Source of the DNA: an uncultured Flavobacteriaceae bacterium
GTDB lineage: Bacteria; Bacteroidota; Bacteroidia; Flavobacteriales; Flavobacteriaceae
Assembly (NCBI GenBank): GCA_947489085.1
Contig: CANLCJ010000012.1
Coordinates: 37,046 to 101,045 of the forward strand
Reading direction: 5' to 3'
Length of the DNA stretch: 64,000 bases
Both the position numbers and the translations under genes were made by a program. Positions 17,251 to 26,955 of the stretch are shown one piece after another; positions within the stretch are counted from its first letter, which is position 1; every line of letters begins with the position of its first letter. The notes beneath the pieces are model-generated. The model did not search any database and was not told where the DNA came from. It worked only from the letters and a program-made list of their open reading frames with translations.

Positions 17251-18522
17251 TTAAAGATCGTATTGTTTTATTTTTCGATATAATGTGCGTTCGCTAATTC
17301 CTAGCTCGGATGCCGCTAATTTGCGTTTGCCATTATGGCGTTCTAAAGATTTCTTAATAAGTTCTAATTCTTTATCATGCAAAGATAATGTTTCTTCTTC
17401 CTCAATTTCTTCAGCAAAATGGTATTTATCTCCGTTATTGCTCACATTGGCGCGTTCTGGTATAGAGAGTACTTCTGGTCTTTCCACGACAGTTTCCTCT
17501 TCAAAAGCAAAATCTTCAGAAACGGCATCGTCATCACCATATATTTTTTGAATTAGGTGTTCATTCTCTTTTTCAACGTCTTTAGAGTTTCCATTTTTCA
17601 TAAGTTCCATGGTTAACTTCTTAAGGTCGTTTAAATCGCTCTTCATATCGAAGAGTACTTTATAGAGAATTTCCCGTTCGCTGCTAAAATCGCTTTCACT
17701 TTTAGACGATTTTACTACGGCAGGCAAATTGTTTGCCCCATAAACAGGAAGGTAGGTTTTTAAAGCCTCGCCCGTAATAGTTCTGTTTTGCTCTAAAACA
17801 GAAACCTGTTCTGCCACATTTCGCAGTTGCCTAATATTACCGCTCCACCTGTGTTTTTGTAATAATTGCACGGCATTATCGGTTAACTTAACCGTTGGCA
17901 TTTTATACTTTAGAGCAAAATCGCTGGCAAATTTTCGAAATAATAAGTGAATGTCTTCCGTACGTTCTCTAAGTGGAGGTAATAGTAGTTCTACTGTGCT
18001 AAGGCGGTAATAGAGGTCTTCTCTAAATTTCTCTTTCTCTATAGCTTCGAACATATTTACGTTTGTCGCCGCAACAATACGCACATTGGTCTTTTGTACT
18101 TTACTAGAGCCTACTTTAATAAATTCACCATTCTCTAAAACACGTAATAAGCGCACTTGCGTGGTTAGGGGGAGTTCTCCAACTTCGTCTAAAAAAATAG
18201 TGCCACCATCTGCAACTTCAAAATACCCACTGCGTGTAGATGTAGCTCCTGTAAAAGCGCCTTTTTCGTGTCCAAACAATTCACTGTCTATAGTGCCTTC
18301 TGGAATAGCACCACAGTTTACAGCAATGTATTTGTTATGTTTACGGTGGGAGAGTTGGTGTATTATTTTAGGAATACTTTCTTTACCAACGCCACTTTCG
18401 CCTGTTACTAAAACAGAAATGTCTGTTGGTGCAACGCGTATAGCTTTTTCTATAGCGCGATTAAGTGCCAAGGTATTGCCTATAATGCCAAAACGTTGTT
18501 TTATGGCTTGTACTGATTCCAT
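17251..18522 (-). CDS. Sigma-54-dependent transcriptional activator (AAA+ and Fis-type HTH, no receiver)
   Basis: A 423-residue bacterial enhancer-binding protein. It has no N-terminal receiver or sensor; the AAA+ domain starts almost at once: Walker A GESGVGKE (41-48), the sigma-54-contacting GAFTGA loop (88-93), Walker B TIFLDE (108-113). A linker rich in Glu and Ser (about 270-375) follows, then the Fis-type helix-turn-helix (about 384-423, ending RTLYRKIKQYDL). It hydrolyses ATP to open RpoN promoters. With no sensory domain its activity must be set by expression or partner proteins. The RpoN-like element before groES is a possible target, but that is inference. It starts 194 bases downstream of miaB. 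Confidence 0.92.
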   Translation of the reverse strand: MESVQAIKQRFGIIGNTLALNRAIEKAIRVAPTDISVLVTGESGVGKESIPKIIHQLSHRKHNKYIAVNCGAIPEGTIDSELFGHEKGAFTGATSTRSGYFEVADGGTIFLDEVGELPLTTQVRLLRVLENGEFIKVGSSKVQKTNVRIVAATNVNMFEAIEKEKFREDLYYRLSTVELLLPPLRERTEDIHLLFRKFASDFALKYKMPTVKLTDNAVQLLQKHRWSGNIRQLRNVAEQVSVLEQNRTITGEALKTYLPVYGANNLPAVVKSSKSESDFSSEREILYKVLFDMKSDLNDLKKLTMELMKNGNSKDVEKENEHLIQKIYGDDDAVSEDFAFEEETVVERPEVLSIPERANVSNNGDKYHFAEEIEEEETLSLHDKELELIKKSLERHNGKRKLAASELGISERTLYRKIKQYDL

Positions 18523-18594
18523 AGGTGCTTAGTTTTCAATATATTCAGAAATGCCTGTTTTTTTAGTTTACCTGCTTTTAGCATTGCAATAGTT

Positions 18595-18711
18595 TTACCA
18601 AAGGTTAGTTATAAAATAACTAGCAGCAACCACACTACCTTTTCGTTTGCGTTCAAATAAGGGCTTTAAGTTTTCAACTAGAGAAAATGTTCTGTTATTA
18701 AAATTAAACAT
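18595..18711 (-). pseudogene. Possible truncated remnant of an N-acetylglutamate-synthase-like small protein
   Basis: A 38-codon ORF begins 5 bases after the miaB stop. The pieces FNFNNRTFSLVEN and ERKRKGSVVAASYF resemble two separated segments of a roughly 110-residue flavobacterial family annotated as N-acetylglutamate synthase, with the intervening residues and the C-terminus missing. It could be a decayed copy or chance similarity. Confidence 0.25.
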
Positions 18712-18716
18712 TTATT

Positions 18717-20165
18717 TTAATTGTTTTCGGAGTATCCCACAGGTTCGCCCAATAGCGTAGCACTGGTGCAATCTGTAATTTTAACATTAACAAAATCGCC
18801 TACCTTGTAATTTCCTTTAGGAAAAACTACAACAGTATTTTGTGTGTTTCTTCCAGACCAATGTGCGTCTGATCTTTTAGAGGCTTTTTCAATTAAAACT
18901 TCTTCCGTTCTGCCAATATGTTCTTGTGTACGGTATAAACTATGTTCCTGTTGCAAGGCTATAATTTCGTTAAGTCTGCGTTTTTTTACGGCTTCGGGAA
19001 TATCGTCTTCCATTTTGCGTTCTGCAAGTGTGCCAGGACGTTCAGAATAAGCAAACATAAAACCAAAGTCGTACTTAACGTAAGCCATTAGAGAGAGTGT
19101 GTCTTGGTGGTCTTCCTCGGTTTCTGTGGGGAAACCAGCTATCATGTCTTGGCTTATGGCACAATCTGGAATTAAACGTTTTATGTTATCGATAAGCTTA
19201 AAATAGTCTTCGCGCGTGTGCAAGCGGTTCATTTCTTTTAGTATGCGGTTGCTGCCACTTTGTACAGGCAGGTGTATGTAATTGCAAATGTTTCTATGCT
19301 TGGCCATAGTTTCAATAACATCTAACGTAAAGTCTTGAGGGTTAGATGTGGAAAAGCGAAAACGCATTTTAGGTTGGGCTTTGGCACACATATCTAAAAG
19401 CATGGCAAAATTAACAGCTGTAGCTTTCTCGAAGTCTGTAGCTTTTTCAAAATCTTTTTTAAGTCCGCCACCATACCACAAATAGCTGTCTACATTTTGG
19501 CCTAAAAGTGTAACTTCCTTATAGCCTTTGTCCCAAAGCTCGTTTATTTCTTCTATAATACTTTGTGGTTCTCTGCTGCGTTCTCTACCTCTGGTAAACG
19601 GTACCACACAAAATGTACACATGTTATCGCAACCTCTGGTAATAGAAACAAAGGCAGTAACCCCGTTGGTATTTAAACGTACTGGTGCAATATCTCCATA
19701 AGTTTCTTCTTTAGAAAGGATAACGTTAATGGCATCTCTACCATCTTCAACTTCTGCTAAAAGATTAGGTAAATCTTTATAAGCGTCTGGCCCAACCACT
19801 AGATCTACAATTTTTTCTTCTTCTAAAAACTTACTCTTTAAGCGTTCTGCCATACAGCCTAAAACCCCAACCTTCATGTCTGGGTTGGAGCTTTGCTTTA
19901 CAGCATTGTATTTCTCTAAACGTTTTCTAACAGTTTGTTCGGCTTTATCTCTAATAGAGCAGGTGTTTACCAAAACCAAATCGGCATCTTCTAAGTTCTG
20001 TGTTGTGTTATAACCTTGCTTTGCAAGAATAGAAGCTACAATTTCACTATCGCTAAAATTCATTTGGCAGCCATAACTTTCTATAAAAAGTTTACGTGTG
20101 TTTTCTGCTTTATTCTCTATATTTAGAGAAGCGCCCTGCTTGCTTTCGTCTATAATTTTTTCCAT
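18717..20165 (-). CDS. miaB: tRNA-2-methylthio-N6-isopentenyladenosine-37 synthase MiaB
   Basis: A 482-residue methylthiotransferase. The N-terminal MTTase domain has Cys33 (ESYGCQMN), Cys69 (VNTCSIRD) and Cys104 (LGCMAE), ligands of the auxiliary 4Fe-4S cluster. The radical-SAM motif Cys179-x3-Cys183-x2-Cys186 lies in [15 protein letters not shown] domain with [12 protein letters not shown] closes the protein. It adds the methylthio group to i6A37 in tRNAs that read codons starting with U. The order MTTase, radical SAM, TRAM and the length match MiaB rather than RimO. It is the first gene of the minus-strand housekeeping block. Confidence 0.95.
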   Translation of the reverse strand: MEKIIDESKQGASLNIENKAENTRKLFIESYGCQMNFSDSEIVASILAKQGYNTTQNLEDADLVLVNTCSIRDKAEQTVRKRLEKYNAVKQSSNPDMKVGVLGCMAERLKSKFLEEEKIVDLVVGPDAYKDLPNLLAEVEDGRDAINVILSKEETYGDIAPVRLNTNGVTAFVSITRGCDNMCTFCVVPFTRGRERSREPQSIIEEINELWDKGYKEVTLLGQNVDSYLWYGGGLKKDFEKATDFEKATAVNFAMLLDMCAKAQPKMRFRFSTSNPQDFTLDVIETMAKHRNICNYIHLPVQSGSNRILKEMNRLHTREDYFKLIDNIKRLIPDCAISQDMIAGFPTETEEDHQDTLSLMAYVKYDFGFMFAYSERPGTLAERKMEDDIPEAVKKRRLNEIIALQQEHSLYRTQEHIGRTEEVLIEKASKRSDAHWSGRNTQNTVVVFPKGNYKVGDFVNVKITDCTSATLLGEPVGYSENN

Positions 20166-20328
20166 AATAATCTACAACTCATCAAGAGTTAATATGCATG
20201 CAAAGATACAATATAATTGACTATTGTGACAAAGTGACAGGTTGATTTTTAATATAATTTTTAGATTTTATTGAAATCATTTTCTTATTTTGAGCATCCA
20301 CTAAATAGGTTGTAAAAGTTTGAAGAAG

Positions 20329-21036
20329 ATGAAGTTAATAAAGCATGTGCTTTTTATTGTTTCCATATCGTTTTGTTTCATGAATATGAAATGCGAAAGT
20401 AATGATGAGGTAATTATAGATACAGATAATTTATTATTAGGCAGTTGGGAAGCAACAGCATTTAATGAAAATAAAATTACGTTTAACAGAACTTCAGAAT
20501 TACCAGAAAATAATTTTGGCATTCAGTTTAAAGAAAAAGGGCAATTAGTAGACCGGTCTCCAGGATGGGGAAAAACGCCACCACTTATTTTTCAGGCCTT
20601 TAAAGGAAAGTGGGAAATGATAGATAATACGATAGCCATAACGCAGGAGCATTTTCCAAATAATTACCAATGGAAAATCGAAGCGTTAAGCAATACAGAG
20701 TTAATTGTAACTCGAGATATCTCTCCTCAAGAATTAGATTATCTAGATTTATTATTTAAATTCGATGCCATTGCAAAAGATGTTACAGGTATAACTTGTA
20801 GCGATACCAGTGCTTTTTGTGCTGTGCCATACGGCGCTAAAGCCTGTGGCGGCCCTCAGGGTTTTGCTTTCTATCCCAAAACAATAGATACATTAGCCTT
20901 TTTAGAAAAAGTGGATAAGTACACACAGGCAGAAATAAGTTACAACGAGAAGTGGGGAGTGTTTTCTACTTGCGATGCTCCCCATAAGCCTGAGACCGTA
21001 ATTTGCGAGAACGGCGTACCAACGTTATTGTACTAA
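20329..21036 (+). CDS. Lipocalin-like lipoprotein with C-terminal Cys-rich domain, unknown function
   Basis: A 235-residue protein if started at ATG 20329; an in-frame TTG at 20320 adds only three residues. The signal peptide ends in a lipobox-like FMNMKC, so it is likely a lipoprotein. Residues about 40-130 resemble a small beta-barrel (LLLGSWEATAFNEN, KGKWEMIDNTIAITQ) of the lipocalin-like type. The C-terminal half holds six Cys (TCSDTSAFCAVPYGAKACGG, STCDAPHK, VICENG), a pattern found at the end of various Bacteroidota exported proteins. No enzymatic motif is seen. It is divergent from miaB with 163 bases between them. Confidence 0.7.
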   Translation: MKLIKHVLFIVSISFCFMNMKCESNDEVIIDTDNLLLGSWEATAFNENKITFNRTSELPENNFGIQFKEKGQLVDRSPGWGKTPPLIFQAFKGKWEMIDNTIAITQEHFPNNYQWKIEALSNTELIVTRDISPQELDYLDLLFKFDAIAKDVTGITCSDTSAFCAVPYGAKACGGPQGFAFYPKTIDTLAFLEKVDKYTQAEISYNEKWGVFSTCDAPHKPETVICENGVPTLLY

Positions 21037-21126
21037 CTTATTTTATATTTTAATAGCATTTATTTTACGTGTTGCAATGCATGGTGTTTTTGCGTATAAT
21101 TGTAGTTTATTTACACAAAGTAAACT

Positions 21127-21900
21127 ATGCAACCATTCCAAACTCTTTTAGAAAAAATAGAAAATGCAAAAACACTCGATTTTGGCGATCTTGTAAGCGA
21201 GTCTATAGAATTATTTAAGAAAGTTTGGGTGCAGGGGTTGTTGTTACAGGTCTTTACTTTGGTGGTGTTTATTCCTTTAATAGCTATTTTTTACGTACCA
21301 TTATTAGGTTTTGTAATTACGGAACAAGGAAATAATCCAGAGGGGATTAACAATTTTGTAGAGAGCATGTCTATACCATACATTTTAATTATTACCGTAG
21401 GTTTTATAGTGTTGGGAGTGGTAGTATCTGCCTTAAATGCTGCTTTTTACAGAATTATAAAGCTCGTAGACAATGGAGATGCTGTTACAAACTCAGATTT
21501 CTTTTATTTTATAAAAGAAGGACGTTTAAAGCGGGTGGCCGTACTTACGCTAATAGGTTTGCTATTAATAATACCGTCTGCTTTGCTGTGCTATATACCA
21601 CTTATCTATATGGTAGTGCCTCTAGCTTTTTTAATGCCAGTTTTTGTTTATAATGAAACATTGAGTTTGAGCGAAGTATTAAAACTTAGTTTTAAAATAG
21701 CCAATAAAAATTGGCTCATTGCATTTGGGCTCATAGTACTGGCTTACATGGCAATTCTTGTTATAGGGATGTTAAGCTGTGGTATCGGGCAATTTTTCTT
21801 GCAAACATTTGTGTATTTACCATCCTACCTTATTTACAAGCATGTTGTAGATTTTGATACGAAAACAGATATTGATAAAATAGGAGCTACAGCATTGTAA
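21127..21900 (+). CDS. Multi-pass membrane protein, unknown function
   Basis: A 257-residue protein with about six hydrophobic segments (near residues 38-62, 78-100, 135-155, 158-175, 195-220, 225-240). The cytoplasmic N-terminus (FQTLLEKIENAKTLDFGDL, then SIELFKKVW) and the pattern of conserved Pro/Gly-rich helices resemble the DUF975/GlpQ-membrane-domain type of integral membrane proteins, but I cannot name the family with confidence. It has no catalytic motif. It lies 90 bases after the lipoprotein gene and may be cotranscribed with it. Confidence 0.7.
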   Translation: MQPFQTLLEKIENAKTLDFGDLVSESIELFKKVWVQGLLLQVFTLVVFIPLIAIFYVPLLGFVITEQGNNPEGINNFVESMSIPYILIITVGFIVLGVVVSALNAAFYRIIKLVDNGDAVTNSDFFYFIKEGRLKRVAVLTLIGLLLIIPSALLCYIPLIYMVVPLAFLMPVFVYNETLSLSEVLKLSFKIANKNWLIAFGLIVLAYMAILVIGMLSCGIGQFFLQTFVYLPSYLIYKHVVDFDTKTDIDKIGATAL

Positions 21901-22044
21901 AGTATACAAACCAGAAGTGTTTGTATCTAATATCTTGCACGCTAGCTACAATTGGTCCTGTTGCAGTAAACATTTTAGACTAATTGATAGTAAAGTTCTA
22001 AAGAGTCGACTACCTAAGTTACCAAGCCAAAACCTAAATTACAA

Positions 22045-22947
22045 TTGAGAGCATTACTTTATATTTTATTGTTTTTATCCGCACAGGTCGCAAGTTCTCA
22101 AAATAATCAGTTAGAATTAAAAATAAGTAACGATAAATTTATATTTCAAGACAGGTATTACACAGCAGGTTTTCATGCAACTTATAGAAAATCGATTAAA
22201 TCTTTGCCTTTATTGAAAACGCAACCAGAAGAGAAACTGCAATTAAGTGTAGCGCTAGGTAGCGAAATTTATACCCCCACAAATTTAATTTCTACAGATG
22301 TAAATAATTTTGATCGCCCTTATGCAGGTTGGCTTTTTGTGGCTATAGAAATAGCTAAAATCAAACAGAAATCAGCATTGTTTTTAGCTTTAGAAACAGG
22401 GGTTACGGGCACGCCTTCTCTAGCAAGCAATTTACAAATTGGGTTCCATGATTTTTTTAATATAGAAAGCGACCCACCGTGGACAGACGAGATTGCATCT
22501 AGTTGGTTAGTTAACCTCAAGGCTTTAAAAGTATACGAAGTAACCTCGACTGCTAAAACAAGTTTTCAAAACCACAGTTCTGTAAGTTTAGGGAGCAAAG
22601 ACACCTATGTGGCTAACGAGTTCCAATTTTTCTTTGGAAAGTTTCTAGATCTTCAAAACTCCTATAGGTTGAATGCTCTATCTGGAAAAACACGCAAAGA
22701 AGTGTTTGGTTTTGTAACCGCAGGATACAGGTACGTTTTGTTAAACGCTTTAATAGAAGGTAATCCTTTTAATAATAACGATCCTTTTACAACGGCTATA
22801 GAACGTCAAATTTTAACATTAAAAGCAGGTGGTGTTTGGAGAACAGAACATTACATATACAAGTTAGAATACAATTTTAATACAAAAGAAACACCAACAG
22901 CTGTGGCACATGCCTTTGGTGCATTTACTTTTGGTTTTAACTTTTAG
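22045..22947 (+). CDS. LpxR-like (DUF2219) outer-membrane protein, putative lipid A deacylase
   Basis: A 300-residue protein with a signal peptide (RALLYILLFLSAQVASSQ) and the LpxR/DUF2219 opening ISNDKFIFQDRYYTAGFHAT, where the Asn/Asp and Tyr-Tyr-Ser/Thr-Ala-Gly block lines the active-site region in the family. The rest alternates as beta strands of a 12-strand barrel and ends in aromatic residues (FGAFTFGFNF), typical of outer-membrane barrels. LpxR removes the 3'-acyloxyacyl chain of lipid A; whether this homologue does so is unproven. The start appears to be a TTG at 22045, since no ATG or GTG precedes the signal peptide in frame. Confidence 0.75.
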   Translation: MRALLYILLFLSAQVASSQNNQLELKISNDKFIFQDRYYTAGFHATYRKSIKSLPLLKTQPEEKLQLSVALGSEIYTPTNLISTDVNNFDRPYAGWLFVAIEIAKIKQKSALFLALETGVTGTPSLASNLQIGFHDFFNIESDPPWTDEIASSWLVNLKALKVYEVTSTAKTSFQNHSSVSLGSKDTYVANEFQFFFGKFLDLQNSYRLNALSGKTRKEVFGFVTAGYRYVLLNALIEGNPFNNNDPFTTAIERQILTLKAGGVWRTEHYIYKLEYNFNTKETPTAVAHAFGAFTFGFNF

Positions 22948-23031
22948 AAAAATATAAAACGTAAACTGGCTGTCATAATATTAAGATTGTGTAAATTACC
23001 GATAAATTAGGTAGATAAACTTTTTTTCATA

Positions 23032-23039
23032 TACATTTG
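23032..23039 (+). promoter_or_regulatory. TACATTTG -7 element for topA
   Basis: An exact TAnnTTTG match 19 bases before the topA ATG (23059), giving a short leader of roughly 12 bases. Confidence 0.5.
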
Positions 23040-23058
23040 TAGCTACAAAAAACAACGT

Positions 23059-25614
23059 ATGGCGAAGAATTTAGTAATAGTAGAGTCACCAGCCAAGGCT
23101 AAGACTATAGAGAAATTTTTAGGAAAAGATTTTAAAGTAGAGTCTAGTTTTGGACATATAGCAGACCTGCCCTCGAAGGAGTTGGGTGTTAATGTAGATG
23201 GTGATTTTAAACCTAAATACGAAGTATCTAAAGACAAAAAAGAAGTTGTAAAAAAACTTAAAGATTTAGCAAAACGCGCAGAGATTGTTTGGCTAGCTAG
23301 TGATGAGGATCGAGAAGGAGAAGCCATTGCGTGGCACTTAGCGGAAACCTTAAAATTAGATAAAGAAAAAACAAAACGCATTGTTTTTCATGAAATTACC
23401 AAGGCAGCAATTAAGAAGGCCATAGAAAACCCAAGAGGTATAGATTACGATCTTGTAGATGCGCAACAGGCGCGTCGTGTTTTAGATAGAATAGTAGGAT
23501 ATGAGCTTTCGCCTGTATTGTGGCGTAAAGTAAAAGGCGGTTTATCTGCAGGCCGCGTACAATCGGTATCCGTACGTCTTATTGTAGAAAAAGAAAGAGA
23601 AATTCAAGGGTTTACGCCTAAAGCATCTTATAGAATAGATGCGGAATTTTCTAATGAAGACGGTCAAAGCTTTAAAGCCAAACTGCCTAAGAATTTTGAA
23701 ACAAAAGCAGAAGCACAAAAGTTTCTAGAATTAAATGCGCCAGCAAATTTTAAAGTAGCCGATCTCCAAAAGAAACCTGCAAAAAAATCGCCAGCAGCGC
23801 CCTTTACAACATCTACCTTGCAGCAAGAAGCATCTCGAAAGTTATACTTTTCGGTAAGTAAAACCATGACGATGGCACAGCGTTTATACGAAGCAGGTTT
23901 AATAACATATATGAGAACAGATAGTGTAAACCTATCTGATGAGGCAAGGCAAGGGGCACAAGCAGAAATAGAAACTGCCTACGGCTCTAATTACAGCAAT
24001 CCAAGAAATTATAAAGGAAAAGCAAAAGGCGCACAAGAGGCTCACGAAGCCATAAGACCAACCGATTTTTCCAGACATACCGTAGATATAGATAGAGACC
24101 AAGCACGTTTATACGAGCTGATTTGGAAAAGAGCTATAGCCTCCCAAATGAGCGATGCACAATTGGAACGTACAAACGTAAAAATAGCAGGATCTACCCA
24201 TAAGGAAACATTTACTGCTAACGGAGAAGTTATAAAATTTGAAGGATTTTTAAAAGTATACCTAGAAGGTACAGACGATGAAGATGCAGAGCAAGACGGT
24301 ATGTTACCAGCAATGCAGGTACAAGAAACATTACTCAATAGTTATATTTCGGCAACAGAACGCTATACAAGACCGCCAGCACGTTTTACAGAGGCCTCTT
24401 TAGTGAAAAAATTGGAAGAGTTAGGTATTGGACGACCGTCTACTTATGCCCCTACGATTTCAACCATTCAGAATAGAAATTATGTGGAAAAAGGCACAGT
24501 AGAAGGCACAGAACGCGAATACACACAATTAAAATTAGAAGAGGGGCAAGTAAAAACAATTACCCTTTCTGAAAAAGTAGGCTCAGACAAAGGCAAACTG
24601 GTGCCAACAGATATAGGCATGATTGTAACCGATTTTCTGGTAAATCATTTCGAAGCTATTTTAGATTACAACTTTACAGCAAAAGTAGAAGAAGATTTCG
24701 ACGAAATTGCGGAAGGAAAAGAAGATTGGACCGAAATGATGCAATCTTTCTATAAAAAATTCCATCCCGTTGTAGAAGATGTAAAAGAAAATGCAGAACG
24801 TGAGTCTGGCGAGCGTATTTTAGGAGAAGATCCTAAAACAGGACGACGGGTAAGCGTACGTTTGGGTAAATTTGGCCCAATGGTTCAAATAGGAACTGTA
24901 GATGATGAAGAAAAACCGCAGTTTGCAAGTTTAGGGCCAGAACAACAATTAAATACGATAACCTACGAAGAAGCGCTAGACCTGTTTCAGCTGCCAAAGC
25001 ATTTAGGAGAATACGAAGGCGAAGAGGTTTTAGTGAATAATGGACGTTTTGGGCCGTATGTGAAGTTTGGTACCGCTTATGTGTCTTTGCCAAAAGGACA
25101 AGATGCTTTAAGCGTTGAGCTTGAAGATGCTATTGTTTTAATAAAAGAAAAACAAAAAGCAGACGCGCCAATATACATTTATAAAGATTTACCTGTACAA
25201 AAAGGAAAAGGACGTTTTGGCCCATTTATAAAATGGAACAATATGTTTATAAACGTCAATAAAAAATACGATTGGGATAACCTGTCTGATGCAGATATTG
25301 TACAACTGGTAGAAGATAAAATCCAAAAGGAAAAAGACAAATTGATCCACCATTGGGAAGACGAAGGCATTCGCGTAGAAAAAGCAAGATGGGGAAGGCA
25401 TAATGTGATAAAAGGTAAAATAAAAGTAGAGCTGCCTAAAACAGTAGATGTTTCTGAAATGACTTTAGAAGAAGCACAAGCTCATATTGCAACAAAAGCA
25501 CCAAAGAAAAAAGCTGCAGCTAAAAAGAAAGCGCCCGCTAAAAAGAAAGCAACAACTAAAAAAACAACGGCCAAGAAAACAACAACTCGAAAAACGGCCG
25601 CAAAGAAAAAATAA
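23059..25614 (+). CDS. topA: DNA topoisomerase I (type IA)
   Basis: An 851-residue enzyme that relaxes negative supercoils. The Toprim domain starts at once (NLVIVESPAKAKTIEKFLG) and holds the acidic metal site in ASDEDREGEAI. The catalytic Tyr284 is in ITYMRTDSVNLS. C-terminal Toprim_C-type repeats are recognisable by LGKFGPMVQIG, NNGRFGPYVKFG and KGRFGPFIKWN instead of zinc fingers. The last 45 residues are an Ala/Lys/Thr-rich tail (repeats such as KKKAAAKKKAPAKK) resembling histone H1 or HU-like DNA-binding tails, common in Bacteroidota TopA. The next gene begins 10 bases downstream. Confidence 0.97.
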   Translation: MAKNLVIVESPAKAKTIEKFLGKDFKVESSFGHIADLPSKELGVNVDGDFKPKYEVSKDKKEVVKKLKDLAKRAEIVWLASDEDREGEAIAWHLAETLKLDKEKTKRIVFHEITKAAIKKAIENPRGIDYDLVDAQQARRVLDRIVGYELSPVLWRKVKGGLSAGRVQSVSVRLIVEKEREIQGFTPKASYRIDAEFSNEDGQSFKAKLPKNFETKAEAQKFLELNAPANFKVADLQKKPAKKSPAAPFTTSTLQQEASRKLYFSVSKTMTMAQRLYEAGLITYMRTDSVNLSDEARQGAQAEIETAYGSNYSNPRNYKGKAKGAQEAHEAIRPTDFSRHTVDIDRDQARLYELIWKRAIASQMSDAQLERTNVKIAGSTHKETFTANGEVIKFEGFLKVYLEGTDDEDAEQDGMLPAMQVQETLLNSYISATERYTRPPARFTEASLVKKLEELGIGRPSTYAPTISTIQNRNYVEKGTVEGTEREYTQLKLEEGQVKTITLSEKVGSDKGKLVPTDIGMIVTDFLVNHFEAILDYNFTAKVEEDFDEIAEGKEDWTEMMQSFYKKFHPVVEDVKENAERESGERILGEDPKTGRRVSVRLGKFGPMVQIGTVDDEEKPQFASLGPEQQLNTITYEEALDLFQLPKHLGEYEGEEVLVNNGRFGPYVKFGTAYVSLPKGQDALSVELEDAIVLIKEKQKADAPIYIYKDLPVQKGKGRFGPFIKWNNMFINVNKKYDWDNLSDADIVQLVEDKIQKEKDKLIHHWEDEGIRVEKARWGRHNVIKGKIKVELPKTVDVSEMTLEEAQAHIATKAPKKKAAAKKKAPAKKKATTKKTTAKKTTTRKTAAKKK

Positions 25615-25624
25615 CTAACACCTC

Positions 25625-26791
25625 ATGAATTTTAATTTTCTTTCACCAGTATCAGATGCCGTTTTAGCACATAATGAATTGCTGTCTGAACAAGCATTAG
25701 GAAGAAAACTAAACATACATTCCATACAAAACGGAATCCCTTCCTTAGAAGGTGTCGATATCGCTGTTTTAGGAGTTGTAGAAAATAGAAATCATGTAGA
25801 TTATATAGGCGAAGGCTTCGCCCTAGACGAAATACGAAAAGCATTTTACGCACTTTTTCCAGGAGCTTGGACAACCAATGTGGTAGATCTAGGCGATATA
25901 AATGCTGGCGCAAGTGTAGAAGACACCTATTTTGCTTTACGAGAAACTATAGAAATTCTTGTAAAACAAAACGTAATACCATTACTTTTAGGGGGCACAC
26001 AAGATTTAACCTATGCCAATTACCGTGCTTACGATGCGTTAATGCCAATGGTTAATTTGGTAAATATAGACAGTAAGTTCGATTTAGGAGATTCTGCAAA
26101 ACCTATAAAAAACAATAGTTTTGTTGGTAAAGTAATTTTAGACGAACCTTATAACCTCTTTAATTACGCAAATATTGGTTATCAAACCTATTTTAATTCT
26201 CAAGAAGAAATCGATTTAATGGATAGGCTCTATTTTGAGTCTTACAGGTTAGGAGAAATTAATAGAGATATTACCTTAGTAGAGCCCGTTTTAAGAGATG
26301 CCAACATTGTTAGTATCGATTTAACAGCCGTTAAAGGCGCAGAAGTAAGTTTAAAACAAAAATTTTCGCCAAACGGTTTAGATGGCAAAGAAATCTGTGC
26401 CATAGCACGATATGCCGGTATAAGTAATAAAGTAAGTTCCTTTGGTATTTATGAGTACAAGCCTTCTCCCGACGACGATATAACATCTATGCTAGTAGCA
26501 CAAATAATGTGGTATTTTATAGAAGGCGTTAATTGTAGAATAAAAGACGATGATTTTTCTAACGAAAACAACTTTCAAAAGTATTTTACGCTTTTAGAAG
26601 CCCAAGAACTCATATTTTATAAAAGTAATAAGACTGGACGATGGTGGGTCGAGATTCCTTTTTTAGCAAATGTTAATAATAAATTAAAAAGACATACGTT
26701 ATTACCATGCACGCATCAAGATTATTTGGACGCATGCAACAATATTGTGCCAGACAGATGGTTTAAGGCATTTCAAAAGAATTCAATTTAA
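25625..26791 (+). CDS. Arginase/formimidoylglutamase-fold protein with degenerate metal site
   Basis: A 388-residue member of the ureohydrolase fold, usually annotated as formimidoylglutamase next to gldK. Arginases bind two Mn ions through His, Asp-His-Asp and Asp-x-Asp. Here the corresponding motifs read GGTQD (Gln126 for His), NIDSKFD (Asp149, Lys151 for His, Asp153) and SIDLT (Asp232, Thr234 for Asp), so three of six ligands are lost and hydrolase activity is unlikely. The fold and the C-terminal region (PDRWFKAFQKN) are intact and show no stop or frameshift. It lies 10 bases after topA and 164 bases before gldK, in a conserved neighbourhood. A structural or regulatory role connected with the gld genes is possible, but this is inference. 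Confidence 0.8.
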   Translation: MNFNFLSPVSDAVLAHNELLSEQALGRKLNIHSIQNGIPSLEGVDIAVLGVVENRNHVDYIGEGFALDEIRKAFYALFPGAWTTNVVDLGDINAGASVEDTYFALRETIEILVKQNVIPLLLGGTQDLTYANYRAYDALMPMVNLVNIDSKFDLGDSAKPIKNNSFVGKVILDEPYNLFNYANIGYQTYFNSQEEIDLMDRLYFESYRLGEINRDITLVEPVLRDANIVSIDLTAVKGAEVSLKQKFSPNGLDGKEICAIARYAGISNKVSSFGIYEYKPSPDDDITSMLVAQIMWYFIEGVNCRIKDDDFSNENNFQKYFTLLEAQELIFYKSNKTGRWWVEIPFLANVNNKLKRHTLLPCTHQDYLDACNNIVPDRWFKAFQKNSI

Positions 26792-26955
26792 CCAAAATAG
26801 AAGAGGCCAAGACAGTAGGTTTATCGGTAAAAGGGTAATTTTTCACGACGAAATGTTATTTTTTTAGATAAAAAGTTGTTTTTTAGAAAATATATAAATA
26901 TGTTTACGGTCTCAAAATATAAGCTATAATAATTAACCTCGAGTTTTCTATGTAT

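Noticed and set aside
18086..18532. 148-codon frame antisense to the sigma-54 activator
   Set aside because: Shadow of a well-supported AAA+ gene; no motif.
25495..25614. Lys/Ala codon repeats at the end of topA as a DNA repeat element
   Set aside because: They are in frame and encode the basic tail common in TopA of this phylum.
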